Assembly: GCA_903835325.1 (NCBI GenBank)
Contig: CAILMU010000240.1
Location: forward strand, 1 to 38,971
DNA from: an uncultured Microcaldota archaeon
GTDB lineage: Archaea; Micrarchaeota; Micrarchaeia; Anstonellales; Bilamarchaeaceae
DNA: 38,971 nt
Reading direction: 5' to 3'
The notes under the pieces: model-generated
The model's database searches: none
Told to the model about the DNA's origin: nothing
What the model saw: only the letters and a program-made list of their open reading frames with translations
Position numbers and translations under genes: made by a program
In this document: piece by piece, positions 1 through 7,829 of the stretch
Layout of the letters: each line of letters opens with the position of its first letter
Numbering within the stretch: position 1 is the first letter of the stretch

Positions 1-1765
1 GTATCTTCTTGCCCTCTTCCAGGTCCCGCTCCTCCATGAATGGCAGTCTTGCCCCGCTCGAGTAGCTGCCCATCCCGCCAGTGTTACCACAGATGGCTAC
101 ACGACCGTTTCTCCTTACCAAAACGAATCCGGTCGAAACATTTACGCACCCAACATAGCCGTTGTACCTAATTTTCCGTATGTGTTTTTTTCTTATCGAG
201 GTCTTTGTTCTATTTTTCATCTCGATAGAATAAACCGGATTCGCCTTATATGTTCTATGATTGAGAGGATTTTTCATCGTGGTGCGTTTATCTGTCACGA
301 TGATGCCGTTGCACCCGATCTTGGCCAGCACTTCTTGGATATCATCTATCAGTCGTTTTGACGCGCTATGAAATCGTTGTTTCCCCATATGGATATCGCC
401 GTCGCCCATGCAGAAATATTTCAGGAATTCCCGGATGGTTCTTTCATCAGAATTCTTGATATAATCCGGCACAAACTTATGATAGCAATCCCCGAAAGGT
501 AAAAGGAATCGTGCTAATTGAGCTGAATTTGTTCTAAATTTGCCATTGTTATTTTCATAAATGAACTCGAATGGGAATTCTTTGAGCACTTTTTCCATCG
601 CTTTTAAATGCCTAGATTTTTTTGTTTGGCAAATATATACTCTCCCTCTGCCTTGGCGGTCAACTTGGGAATATCCTTCAGAAAGAAATAATGCCAAAAA
701 CCGGACCCATTTTATGAACGTAATCTTCTTTCTCCTGAAATTGAAATGTTTCTTAAGCTGTGGAATCGAGTAGTTTTTGTGGGCCACGCCATCCCATTTA
801 GCGCTCTGGAGAATAAAATGTTCTCCTTTGTATTCTTGCGCTTCTAAAACAAAAACCTTTTTCCTGCCTTTTCTTTGTTGCAGAAGCATTCTATGATTGG
901 GAGTTACAATAAGATCTACGTCTCTATTTTTGAAATTAATCATTTGGCCGGCATATTTCATCCAATATATTTTCTTTGGTTTTTGGAACTGGAATTTTTT
1001 CAAATATTTATCATACACCATGACTTTATCGCTGGATTTCAATTTATCAAAGGTTTTCCATCCGTCATCCGTTAGTACCTCTGTGTCTGAAGAGTAGCAA
1101 TTCGGCCCGCGGTCGTTTTCCCACGCCCTTTTATGGTCCTGCACAGGGGGCATGGCGCAAATAGAGGAACCGTCCGAGAAGCATTGCAGGGTGAATTCCT
1201 CGCCGACAAGCTTCTCCTCTATCAGGACGCTCCCGTCCTTTTTGATGAGGGAATCGGCATATGCTATCTTCTCGCTGATATCAGTGAAATGGTCTCCGCT
1301 CACCTTGACGCCTTTGCCTCCGGTGAGGCCGAGAGGCTTGATGGCGACCATGCCGTAGTCTTTTATCACGCGCTCAGCGTCTTCCTTTGTCTTCACGACT
1401 TCGTGCTTGGGGGAGCCGGGGACCTTGTGGCGCTCGAGCAGGAAGCGCATGAAGGATTTGTCCCATTCTATCCTGGATGCGGCTTTCGTCGGAGATGCGA
1501 CAGCCGTGCCGGCAGCCTCCAGTGCGTCGCTCACCCCCGCTTCAAGGGTGGCATCAGGGCTCGCGAAACCAAGGTCGAACGATCTGCCGGAAATAGCCTT
1601 GGAAACCGCACCCGCATTCTCGATATCGCATATCCAGTGCTTCTTGGCAAGGTTAGCGATGGCAGGGTTCTTCTTCGACATCACGGCATAGAGCTCGGCA
1701 TCCTCAGCAAGCCGTTCGGCTATGATATGCTCCCGCGCCCCGTTGCCGATAAGTAAGACCCGCAT
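1..1765 (-). CDS. purD: Phosphoribosylamine--glycine ligase (GARS), partial, intein-interrupted
   Basis: ATP-grasp enzyme that joins glycine to phosphoribosylamine in purine synthesis. The gene runs off the left edge, so only the N-terminal half is present. Reading from ATG 1765, the N-extein has 222 residues: the N-terminal GNGAREH motif at about residues 7-13, the ATP-grasp stretch KPLGLTGGKGV and EEKLVGEEF. It ends in RGPN at 1111-1100. A 1017-base in-frame insertion (83-1099) follows, then coding resumes with TGGMGSYS and LPFMEERDLEEGKK, matching the family's GPNTGGMG active-site loop and the archaeal form after it. I translated the whole insertion by hand and found no stop. The start is supported by a TATA-like box 26 bases upstream, implying a leaderless mRNA. 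The insertion is clearly more AT-rich than the exteins. Confidence 0.93.
   Translation of the reverse strand, partial: MRVLLIGNGAREHIIAERLAEDAELYAVMSKKNPAIANLAKKHWICDIENAGAVSKAISGRSFDLGFASPDATLEAGVSDALEAAGTAVASPTKAASRIEWDKSFMRFLLERHKVPGSPKHEVVKTKEDAERVIKDYGMVAIKPLGLTGGKGVKVSGDHFTDISEKIAYADSLIKKDGSVLIEEKLVGEEFTLQCFSDGSSICAMPPVQDHKRAWENDRGPNCYSSDTEVLTDDGWKTFDKLKSSDKVMVYDKYLKKFQFQKPKKIYWMKYAGQMINFKNRDVDLIVTPNHRMLLQQRKGRKKVFVLEAQEYKGEHFILQSAKWDGVAHKNYSIPQLKKHFNFRRKKITFIKWVRFLALFLSEGYSQVDRQGRGRVYICQTKKSRHLKAMEKVLKEFPFEFIYENNNGKFRTNSAQLARFLLPFGDCYHKFVPDYIKNSDERTIREFLKYFCMGDGDIHMGKQRFHSASKRLIDDIQEVLAKIGCNGIIVTDKRTTMKNPLNHRTYKANPVYSIEMKNRTKTSIRKKHIRKIRYNGYVGCVNVSTGFVLVRRNGRVAICGNTGGMGSYSSGARLPFMEERDLEEGKKI
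83..1099 (-). mobile_element. PurD intein with LAGLIDADG (DOD) homing endonuclease domain, 339 aa
   Basis: Self-splicing protein element inside PurD, between Asn222 and Thr of GPN|TGGMG. Visible splicing features are Cys1 with block A (CYSSDTEVLTDDG), block B VTPNHRMLL with the Thr66-x-x-His69 pattern, block F around residues 312-328 (YNGYVGCVNV), and C-terminal AICGN ending in Asn339 followed by Thr+1. The endonuclease motifs are FLALFLSEG (134-142, acidic Glu141) and FLKYFCMGDG (225-234, acidic Asp233), so both DOD motifs are present. The penultimate residue is Gly338, not the usual His; this is a known variant. Base composition is far more AT-rich than purD, consistent with horizontal arrival. 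The reading frame is open throughout, so splicing and homing are probably intact. The junction assignment rests on the conserved PurD loop being restored exactly. Confidence 0.92.
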
Positions 1766-1786
1766 GGGTATCTCTAGGCGTGAAGA

Positions 1787-1796
1787 GATTAAAAAA
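1787..1796 (-). promoter_or_regulatory. TATA box of purD
   Basis: The minus strand reads TTTTTTAATC, centred about 26 bases before the purD ATG at 1765. This is the archaeal TATA spacing for a transcript that begins at the start codon. The core TTTTAATC recurs upstream of the HAD gene (7778-7787). Confidence 0.5.
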
Positions 1797-1819
1797 CGAT
1801 AGTTGATCCGCTCTCTTTT

Positions 1820-2146
1820 CTATTTGCTCCCCAAGAGATCCGCGATGGAATCCATGAACGATTTCTTGAGAGGCTTCTTTATCGAGAACGTCCGGACTAT
1901 CGGGTAGTGCCTGACGATCTCGAAATTGAATTCCGATGAATCGGAATTGTAGGCGTTGGTATCGGCGCTGCCATCATCGGGCGCATATGCCTTCGGTTTC
2001 GAGCGCTCGGGCTTCTTCCCTTGTTTCTTGGTGCCTCTGCGCTCGTCCGCTTTCACCGCAAGGCGCGCTTCCGGCGAGTCCGGGTCCTCTTTCTCATCCG
2101 TAGGATCCACCCAGGAATCGTCTTCCATGCTTGAGCTGCCTTTCAT
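1820..2146 (-). CDS. Hypothetical 108-aa charged protein, third gene of HerA-like operon
   Basis: I do not recognise this protein. The first 75 residues are rich in Asp, Glu, Lys, Ser and Pro and are probably disordered. The last 35 residues (from about FNFEIVRHYPIVRTF to the end) are more ordered-looking and end in a basic/hydrophobic stretch, FMDSIADLLGSK. Its ATG at 2146 overlaps the TGA of the upstream gene in an ATGA junction, so it is almost certainly translated together with the coiled-coil gene and the ATPase. It may be a small partner or tail-tether of that complex, but nothing in the sequence shows a function. Confidence 0.7.
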   Translation of the reverse strand: MKGSSSMEDDSWVDPTDEKEDPDSPEARLAVKADERRGTKKQGKKPERSKPKAYAPDDGSADTNAYNSDSSEFNFEIVRHYPIVRTFSIKKPLKKSFMDSIADLLGSK

Positions 2147-2850
2147 TCGAAACGCCTCCGGATGTAGCCTCCATGAAGAAGCAGGTTCAGGCCGTCCTCG
2201 GCCCTGGTGTGGACGATGTTGTTGGCTTTCGCGAATTCCTTGATGTCAATCGTTCCGCCATGCATCTTTATCCAGTTGAAAAGCGATTCCTTGAGAAGGT
2301 CGTCGCTCATGCCGTTCATTTTCGAGATGCGCTTCTCGAGCTCCTCGCGTTTCTGCTCGCATTCGAGAAGTATCCTCGTGTTCGCCTCGCTCGAGCGGAC
2401 CAGGTCGTTGTATTTGGCGACCAGGTCGGTGTGCCTGGCCTGGAGTTCTGTGAACTGGGTCGACATCTCGGACGCGTCATGGTCTACGACTTTGGAAAGC
2501 TCTGTTATCACTTCATTCACTGAGGAATAGACGCAGCTCGGAGCGATGCTGTAGTATTCCTCTGATACCCGCAGGATGTTCAGGAAGGTCGGAAGCACCT
2601 CGATGAGGCGGCTTACCCGGCTGCGGTTCTCAGGGATGGAGAAGACGAGCTCTATCTCGTCAGGGCGGAACTCTATCTGATATTCCAGATACGGGTTGCC
2701 CCGGAGATCCTGGCCCTTTATCTTCTCTATCGAGAGCGTGTCGCTCATGAACGCTATCTTGCTGAAACCAAGGCCGCTGAAGAGGCCGGCTAATGGCTTC
2801 AGGCTGCCTTTTCGGCTGGCCGCTATCCTTATCCTTTCCTCATCCGGCAT
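2143..2850 (-). CDS. Hypothetical coiled-coil / winged-helix-like protein, ATPase partner
   Basis: Unrecognised 235-residue soluble protein. Residues 1-110 form a mixed domain; about 115-185 is a predicted coiled coil (repeated Glu/Lys/Leu pattern around ELQARHTDLVAKYNDL and CEQKREELEKRI). The last 50 residues (LFNWIKMHGGTIDIKEFAK through LLLHGGYIRRRFE) look like a small winged-helix fold. I chose ATG 2850 (MPDEER), which overlaps the ATPase stop at 2840-2842 by 11 bases; a start at 2868 is possible but would lie further inside the ATPase gene. Translational coupling on both sides suggests a dedicated subunit or regulator of the HerA-like ATPase. Confidence 0.75.
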   Translation of the reverse strand: MPDEERIRIAASRKGSLKPLAGLFSGLGFSKIAFMSDTLSIEKIKGQDLRGNPYLEYQIEFRPDEIELVFSIPENRSRVSRLIEVLPTFLNILRVSEEYYSIAPSCVYSSVNEVITELSKVVDHDASEMSTQFTELQARHTDLVAKYNDLVRSSEANTRILLECEQKREELEKRISKMNGMSDDLLKESLFNWIKMHGGTIDIKEFAKANNIVHTRAEDGLNLLLHGGYIRRRFE

Positions 2851-4306
2851 TTGAATCATCCAACACAACGTTGACGACGCCTTTCGTGGCTTTCCTCATC
2901 TTCACCAGCGAGAACACCTTGATGAGGTTCTTCTCATCGATACCGAGCTGGCGGAGGAACGATATTATAGACGGCCTGGAATAGCCGAACTTCTCCAATA
3001 TGGCGACAAGCTTCTCGCCATCGAGCATACCGTCGCCCTTCTCGAACTCCCGTTTAAGCATGCTGAGCTGGCTCTCGTTCAGGCCGAATTCGTATAGCAT
3101 CCTGACAAACTGCTCCCGTTCAATCTCAACGTCCATATCCCCACCATGTATCCTGAACAATAGCAATGGCTCTTCGCCGTCTATCTTATCCATCAAGAAC
3201 GTCATGACTCTGGATTGCCTTGCCGAGAAAATCATGTTCACGGCGGCATCGCCTACACCGAAACGGGATATCTCCGAATCGATGAAGTTCGAATATCCGA
3301 CGGATGCGCGCACATAGTCCCTGAACTCCTTGAGGACAAGGCGCAGGACGAATATCGTCCCGATGTTGCTGAATATCGTCTTATGGATGTCCGTCGGGTT
3401 CTGGGTCGCGACTATCAATGAGAAGTTGTACTTGCGGCCTTCGCGGACAATCGTGATGACATCGCTCCGTTCATCCTGGGCTATCTTCCAGGCTTCGTCC
3501 AGGACCACGAAGAGGCGCACGCGCTTGTCTTCCTCCTTCAGGCTTTCCGAACGCATTATCTCCTTGATATATTGCAGTATCGTGAGCCCTGCTAGGCTCC
3601 TCATCTCCTCTGTCGGGAGGTTGTGGAGGTCTATGCAGACAAGGCCGCTCCTGGTCAAGGTCTTGAGGTCGAAAGTCGAGGTGCCTGCGAAGAAATCCGT
3701 GCCTTCTGATGTGAAGCGCTTCAAGAGGCGCGCGGCTTTCTTGTCGCCCTTGTCTTCGAGGACTTCGACGACATCCAATAATGTCGGCTTGTTGCCCTTG
3801 CCTTCTTTCACCTTGCGGTCATAGACGGCTTCGAGCGCCTCTTCGATATGGTCCCTCTCGTTCGGATAGCTCTTGAGGTCGCAGAGTATGTCGAGCGAGG
3901 ACACTATCTGCTTTATCCTGCTCCGTGAATTCGTGCCGACCAGGTCGAGTATGTTGAGGCGCTCCTCGCCGAGGTTGATGACCTTTCCCCCGGCCTGTTT
4001 CACCCAGCGGTCGTATTCCCCGACCCAGTCAAGGATGATGGCGTTCGTGTTCCAGATGAGGGAGGCCCGGGTGAGGAATGTCTTCACAGTGTAGGATTTG
4101 CCGGCGCCGGTTATACCCAAAATCGCGATATGAGGGTTGATGAGTTTGCTGGGGTCCCAGAAGACCGGCGTCCTGAGGAACCTTGTCTTGCCGATATAGA
4201 CCCCGTCGCTGGGGGCTGAAAGAAGCAGGTCCTTCCTTGGCTCTGGAGGGTGCACTAGAATCATCTTGCGTGCGACTTCCTTGGAGAGCATGTACGATAG
4301 CTTCAT
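2840..4306 (-). CDS. HerA/VirB4-like ATPase (FtsK-HerA superfamily)
   Basis: 488-residue P-loop ATPase. Walker A is GITGAGKS (64-71), followed by DWVGEYDRW (93-101), Walker B VVLDEA (267-272) and the sensor-like ATQNP (300-304) after REGRKYNF. These are the landmarks of HerA, VirB4 and TraC-type motors, which form hexamers that move DNA or protein through a pore. The N-terminal region before Walker A is only about 60 residues, shorter than in full VirB4, which carries a large N-domain. A helical region (about 405-488) follows the motor core. It heads a three-gene overlapping operon. A separate gene (7830-8654) looks like the missing VirB4 N-domain. HerA with NurA for end resection is the alternative, but no nurA is adjacent and the partner genes differ. 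Confidence 0.85.
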   Translation of the reverse strand: MKLSYMLSKEVARKMILVHPPEPRKDLLLSAPSDGVYIGKTRFLRTPVFWDPSKLINPHIAILGITGAGKSYTVKTFLTRASLIWNTNAIILDWVGEYDRWVKQAGGKVINLGEERLNILDLVGTNSRSRIKQIVSSLDILCDLKSYPNERDHIEEALEAVYDRKVKEGKGNKPTLLDVVEVLEDKGDKKAARLLKRFTSEGTDFFAGTSTFDLKTLTRSGLVCIDLHNLPTEEMRSLAGLTILQYIKEIMRSESLKEEDKRVRLFVVLDEAWKIAQDERSDVITIVREGRKYNFSLIVATQNPTDIHKTIFSNIGTIFVLRLVLKEFRDYVRASVGYSNFIDSEISRFGVGDAAVNMIFSARQSRVMTFLMDKIDGEEPLLLFRIHGGDMDVEIEREQFVRMLYEFGLNESQLSMLKREFEKGDGMLDGEKLVAILEKFGYSRPSIISFLRQLGIDEKNLIKVFSLVKMRKATKGVVNVVLDDSNAG

Positions 4307-4312
4307 GGGTAA

Positions 4313-4361
4313 CTCCGCTTCATTTGTATATTATTAGCTACTCTTTGCAGGTATTTAAAGG
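4313..4361 (-). promoter_or_regulatory. Promoter and Shine-Dalgarno of the HerA-like operon
   Basis: The minus strand carries CCTTTAAATACC (4350-4361), about 50 bases before the ATG at 4306, so this transcript should have a leader of roughly 20-25 bases. A GGAG (4313-4316) sits 6 bases before the ATG. This is one of the few clearly leadered genes here. Confidence 0.45.
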
Positions 4362-4386
4362 TTGATGGTTGGCAGGACGACGGAAA

Positions 4387-4440
4387 GATAGGGGGAGATG
4401 AAGGAAAGATGGAAGGAAAATGAATGGAAAGAAAGAAGGG
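4387..4440 (-). terminator. Pyrimidine-rich tract downstream of the radical SAM gene
   Basis: On the minus strand the 54 bases after the radical SAM stop (4456) are almost only C and T, with several T runs and no obvious hairpin. Archaeal termination often uses T-rich tracts without a stem, so this is a candidate terminator. It also fills most of the gap before the ATPase promoter. Confidence 0.35.
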
Positions 4441-4455
4441 TCGGGAGCTGGGATA

Positions 4456-5823
4456 TCACTCGTTTGCCGGTTGCATATTCAGGAGCTCCTCCAGGCGCGC
4501 CATCACCATATCATAGAACCCGTACGGGAAGGAACGGCACGCGTTCTGCTCCGGGCTTGTCGCATCCTTGGCAGGGCAGCGGTTGTTCACCAGGTTGTGC
4601 GGGTCGGCTATACCACGAAGGCGGTTGGGGGAGTTTGCCCATATCTCAGATGCGCTCGTATCCATGGCATTGCCATGTATGCTGTCCGGCCCATCGGCTC
4701 GTCCCGGGCACATATCCACACGTCCGTTGGCGCGGATAAGGCCGAAGCCGTTCGATGCCTGATTGCACGGGGCAGCGCCGACGTAGGATGCGATTCCTTC
4801 CGAGCGTATCTGCTCTATCGTCTGGATGCCCTTCCTGATGTTGAACAGGTATATCTGGGCATAGAGCTCGATGAGGCGCTCCTGGAACTGGTTCATGACA
4901 GATCTCTGGCGCCCGAGCTGCACAAGGCCCAGGCCGCTCACCATGGTAGGAGTCATTATCACAGGTGTCCCGCGCTCGATGAAGAAGCGGTAGATATCCA
5001 GCGATTCATCGATGTTCTCAGGTACTATCGGGGTATTCGCTGCGCATATCCGGTTTGTCATTCCATCCTTGTAGAAATCCGAAGCGAACAGGTTCTCAAG
5101 AGCTTTCACACGGATTTCATGATAGCCTCTGAGGCCGCGCGACTTCCCATCCACAACCCGCGAGACCAATGCCTGCTGGGTTTCCGGATCGAACGATTGG
5201 AATGAGAACAAGAGGGTGACGTTTCCGCATGCCGCGAGGCGGTCAACGAACTCCTTTGCCGAATTGATCCCCATGTGTCCTTGGTATTTTCTCGCAAGCG
5301 CATCGTTTCCCAGAAGCGCGCCCTTTGTGAAGATGCCGATTGTTATTCCGCGTTTCGCGTACTCCTCGATGATATCGAAAAGCTCCGGGTTCATCAGAAG
5401 CTCGCCCGGGCCGAGGAATTTCACGCTCTCGAAGCGATGATTTTCGCTGGCCGCGATCGCTGCCAGTTGGTCTATCACCCCGAACGTCTCTCTCATCGTC
5501 ATAATCGGGTTCGGGCTCCCATCTGCATTTCGTTTGGCGTATACCGCATCCTGCTCGCTGAAGCACGAGGGGCATCGGTGGACGCAGAGGTCCGGGTGGT
5601 AGCTGGAAAGGAGGGAGTAATCGCTATCCGGGTCGTTGTGCTTGGCGACCAACTCATCTGGGACATGCTCCACATCGGCGGTGTAGCATCCGGGCGTCTC
5701 TGCCCTGACAGGCCAGCCTCTGGTGCTGTTCCTGAATCCCTCTGGGAGCGGCGCATGGCCCGGGAAACGGGCGGGGAATCTTTTCGCAAAAGCTTCCTTG
5801 TGTGCTAACTTGTGGTTTTGCAT
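4456..5823 (-). CDS. Radical SAM protein with SPASM-like C-terminal cysteines
   Basis: 455-residue protein with the radical SAM cluster motif CVHRCPSC (Cys80, Cys84, Cys87: CxxxCxxC), which binds the 4Fe-4S cluster that cleaves S-adenosylmethionine. GPGE (139-142) fits the family's SAM-binding GGE position. C-terminal cysteines 353, 372, 416 and 429 (APC, MCPGR, RCPAK, ACR) suggest one or more auxiliary clusters, as in SPASM or related enzymes. About 75 residues precede the cluster motif, longer than usual. Substrate is not apparent. It stands alone: a TATA box lies about 23 bases before the ATG, and the next gene downstream has its own promoter. Peptide-modifying or anaerobic sulfatase-maturase-like roles are possible; no small peptide substrate gene is visible next to it. 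Confidence 0.85.
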   Translation of the reverse strand: MQNHKLAHKEAFAKRFPARFPGHAPLPEGFRNSTRGWPVRAETPGCYTADVEHVPDELVAKHNDPDSDYSLLSSYHPDLCVHRCPSCFSEQDAVYAKRNADGSPNPIMTMRETFGVIDQLAAIAASENHRFESVKFLGPGELLMNPELFDIIEEYAKRGITIGIFTKGALLGNDALARKYQGHMGINSAKEFVDRLAACGNVTLLFSFQSFDPETQQALVSRVVDGKSRGLRGYHEIRVKALENLFASDFYKDGMTNRICAANTPIVPENIDESLDIYRFFIERGTPVIMTPTMVSGLGLVQLGRQRSVMNQFQERLIELYAQIYLFNIRKGIQTIEQIRSEGIASYVGAAPCNQASNGFGLIRANGRVDMCPGRADGPDSIHGNAMDTSASEIWANSPNRLRGIADPHNLVNNRCPAKDATSPEQNACRSFPYGFYDMVMARLEELLNMQPANE

Positions 5824-5840
5824 GATATGATATGGCTGTT

Positions 5841-5850
5841 TTTATATAAT
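5841..5850 (-). promoter_or_regulatory. TATA box of the radical SAM gene
   Basis: The minus strand reads TTATTATATAAA around 5841-5852, centred about 23 bases before ATG 5823. The spacing supports an almost leaderless transcript and the chosen start. Confidence 0.5.
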
Positions 5851-5885
5851 AAAGATTTTATCAAAAAATGAGCGAAAATGATAGG

Positions 5886-5893
5886 GATTTAAA
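5886..5893 (+). promoter_or_regulatory. TATA box of the Lrp-type gene
   Basis: GATTTAAA is centred 28 bases before ATG 5918, so the mRNA is expected to start at the ATG. This and the facing radical SAM promoter lie within 55 bases, so the regulator could control both genes; no clear operator palindrome was seen. Confidence 0.45.
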
Positions 5894-5917
5894 CTATTTC
5901 AATAAAAATGCAAAATT

Positions 5918-6901
5918 ATGGTCGATATAAATAACATCAAGCTCGACAAGGCAGACAGGCTTATTCTGGCTGAGCTGGATAAGAACTGCCGTGTGCCTAC
6001 ATCGAGACTTGCCAAACTCGCCCGGAAATCGCGCCAGAGCATCGAGTATAGGATAAGACGGCTCGTAGAACAGGGCATCATCACAAGCTTCAACGCCTCG
6101 ATAAACCCGCACAGGATGGGCTACAAAATCTACAAGATATATCTCCAGTTGCGCAACCTCCCTAAGGAGAAAGCGGCCCTTTACGCGTATCTCCGAACAT
6201 CCGGCATCGTCTACTGGATGGGAGAGGCTGACGGTGCGTGGGACCTGATTTTCGGCGTCTTCGCGAAATCCGATTACGAATTCTACGCGCTCAAGAACGA
6301 GATGGTATCGCAGTTCGGCCCGATAATCGTGAAGAACTATTACGATGTTCTAGTCGATGTGAAGCAGTACCCGAAGATGTACTTCACCAACGAAATCTCG
6401 AAACCGACCATGTTCGCAGGCGAGATAGTGGTGAACGAGCTCGATGCGCTCGACCATGCGATTCTGGGCGAGATGGTGAACAATGCGAGGATCCCCATAA
6501 CCGAACTAGCGGCGAAAACCAAGTCGAATCCCGCGACGGTCGCGAACAGATTGAAGAGGCTGGAGAAATTAGGTATCATCATCCAATACCGCATCGGGGT
6601 GGACCTCAATAAGCTCGGGCTCGAGTACTACAAGGCTATTCTCCATCTCGACCGGTATACGAAAGAAGACGAGAAGAGGCTCCTGGAATACATGTCCGGC
6701 CTTCCATGCACGCAGTATTTCATCCGCAATATATGGGATATCGAACCTGAGCTGGTCGTTTCGGATTATCATGAATACCGCGAGATAATCGAACGCGTGA
6801 AGGACGAATTCCCGCTTGTCATCAAGAACGTGGAGACCGCTCTGATGAAGAGCGATGAATGGACGCCGGGGTTCAGGAACCTCCTCAAAGCGAAGGTCTA
6901 G
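5918..6901 (+). CDS. Tandem Lrp/AsnC-family transcriptional regulator
   Basis: 327 residues with two copies of the Lrp/AsnC layout. The first helix-turn-helix lies at about residues 9-60 (LDKADRLILAELDKNCRV, then SRLAKLARKSRQSIEYRIRRL), followed by a region that starts INPHRMGYKIYKIYLQL. The second lies at about 175-225 (LDHAILGEMVNNARIPITEL, then NPATVANRLKRLEKLGI), again followed by VDLNKLGLEYYKAILHL. Such double proteins are found in archaea and act as DNA-binding regulators, often of metabolism. Each half has the expected turn into an RAM-like sensor segment, but the ligand cannot be read from sequence. It is convergent with the HAD gene (24 bases apart) and divergent from the radical SAM gene, which is its most likely neighbour target. 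Confidence 0.88.
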   Translation: MVDINNIKLDKADRLILAELDKNCRVPTSRLAKLARKSRQSIEYRIRRLVEQGIITSFNASINPHRMGYKIYKIYLQLRNLPKEKAALYAYLRTSGIVYWMGEADGAWDLIFGVFAKSDYEFYALKNEMVSQFGPIIVKNYYDVLVDVKQYPKMYFTNEISKPTMFAGEIVVNELDALDHAILGEMVNNARIPITELAAKTKSNPATVANRLKRLEKLGIIIQYRIGVDLNKLGLEYYKAILHLDRYTKEDEKRLLEYMSGLPCTQYFIRNIWDIEPELVVSDYHEYREIIERVKDEFPLVIKNVETALMKSDEWTPGFRNLLKAKV

Positions 6902-6925
6902 CCGCGCTTGTAAAAGCCAGGATAG

Positions 6926-7753
6926 TCATCTTCGTTCTGCGAAGCCCAATGCAGAAATCAGCTGGTTCCGGTAATGCTTGCCTTCATCGATAGTGCGATC
7001 GTATAAGCCGAGGCTCTGCGCCATGCGCTCAAGAGAATTCGGGTTCTTTGGCCTCAAAAGTATCCCGCAGGCGCTCCCCAGCATTTCAAGGACATCCAGG
7101 ACATCGTTCGATAGGACAGCGGAGGTCTGTGGATCGAACGGCAAGCCCGCCGAAGCGAGCAGTTTCGATACGGCAGTCATCTTGGTCATGACAATCGTAT
7201 CGCCATCCATGGAATCCTTTGCGCCGATTATGGTCTCGAATCCTGCGAAATCATGCCCCCTGACCCGCTCGATGCTTCCGATGGCGTGCCTGAAGCCCAG
7301 GCTCCTTGCGACATATTGGGCGCTCATATCCGAGCCTCGCGTTGCGAGGACAGGCGTGATGGCGAAATCCCTCCCGGCCCGAAGAAGAGCCTCCGCAAGG
7401 CCCTTTCGGAAGCCTCCGGAATATTCCAGCTTCTTCATTATATCTGTCCAGTCGGCCTGCCTGAATCCCGCGGCATAGATATCGGCGAATATCGCCATAT
7501 GCAACTGGTCAAGGCCCATCTCCCTGCGTTTGACCTTGCGCGAGTAATCTGCGAGGCGCTCCTTGGCTTCCTCCTTGCCGTATACCCGCTCGAGAGCGAC
7601 CTGCGCCGAATCCTCGGTGGTGAGCGTGCGGTCGATATCGACTATTATCGTCTCTATCCTGGGCATATGTTTCGCCTTGGCCATCGTCCGCCGCATCGCG
7701 AAACGAGCGCTGGATGATGCTACGAGTAAGAATGGATTCTGGTTGATGCCCAT
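6926..7753 (-). CDS. HAD-superfamily hydrolase
   Basis: 275 residues. Motif I is DIDRT (Asp39, Asp41), giving the nucleophile and general acid. LATRGS fits motif II, the Lys of KMTAVSKLL may be motif III, and SNDVLDVLE fits the metal-binding motif IV. It is therefore a probable phosphatase, substrate unknown. The first 29 residues precede the usual HAD start, so ATG 7666 (MPRIETIIV) is an alternative. However, a TATA box TTTTAATC is centred 29 bases before ATG 7753, which favours the longer form starting at 7753. It has no operon partner. Confidence 0.82.
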   Translation of the reverse strand: MGINQNPFLLVASSSARFAMRRTMAKAKHMPRIETIIVDIDRTLTTEDSAQVALERVYGKEEAKERLADYSRKVKRREMGLDQLHMAIFADIYAAGFRQADWTDIMKKLEYSGGFRKGLAEALLRAGRDFAITPVLATRGSDMSAQYVARSLGFRHAIGSIERVRGHDFAGFETIIGAKDSMDGDTIVMTKMTAVSKLLASAGLPFDPQTSAVLSNDVLDVLEMLGSACGILLRPKNPNSLERMAQSLGLYDRTIDEGKHYRNQLISALGFAERR

Positions 7754-7777
7754 ATATTGATATTACTCTACACAAGT

Positions 7778-7787
7778 GATTAAAATG
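7778..7787 (-). promoter_or_regulatory. TATA box of the HAD gene
   Basis: The minus strand reads CATTTTAATC, centred about 29 bases before ATG 7753. It shares the TTTTAATC core with the purD promoter. Confidence 0.5.
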
Positions 7788-7829
7788 GAATGCGAAGAGG
7801 ACGTCGACCCGCGGAAGAACCCCGCCGGT

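Noticed and set aside
1133..1756. 207-aa plus-strand open frame
   Set aside because: It is antisense to purD, which has clear ATP-grasp motifs on the minus strand.
2840..4306. HerA of the HerA-NurA DNA end-resection pair
   Set aside because: Not excluded, but no NurA-like nuclease is adjacent, and the coupled partner genes and VirB-like genes favour another role.
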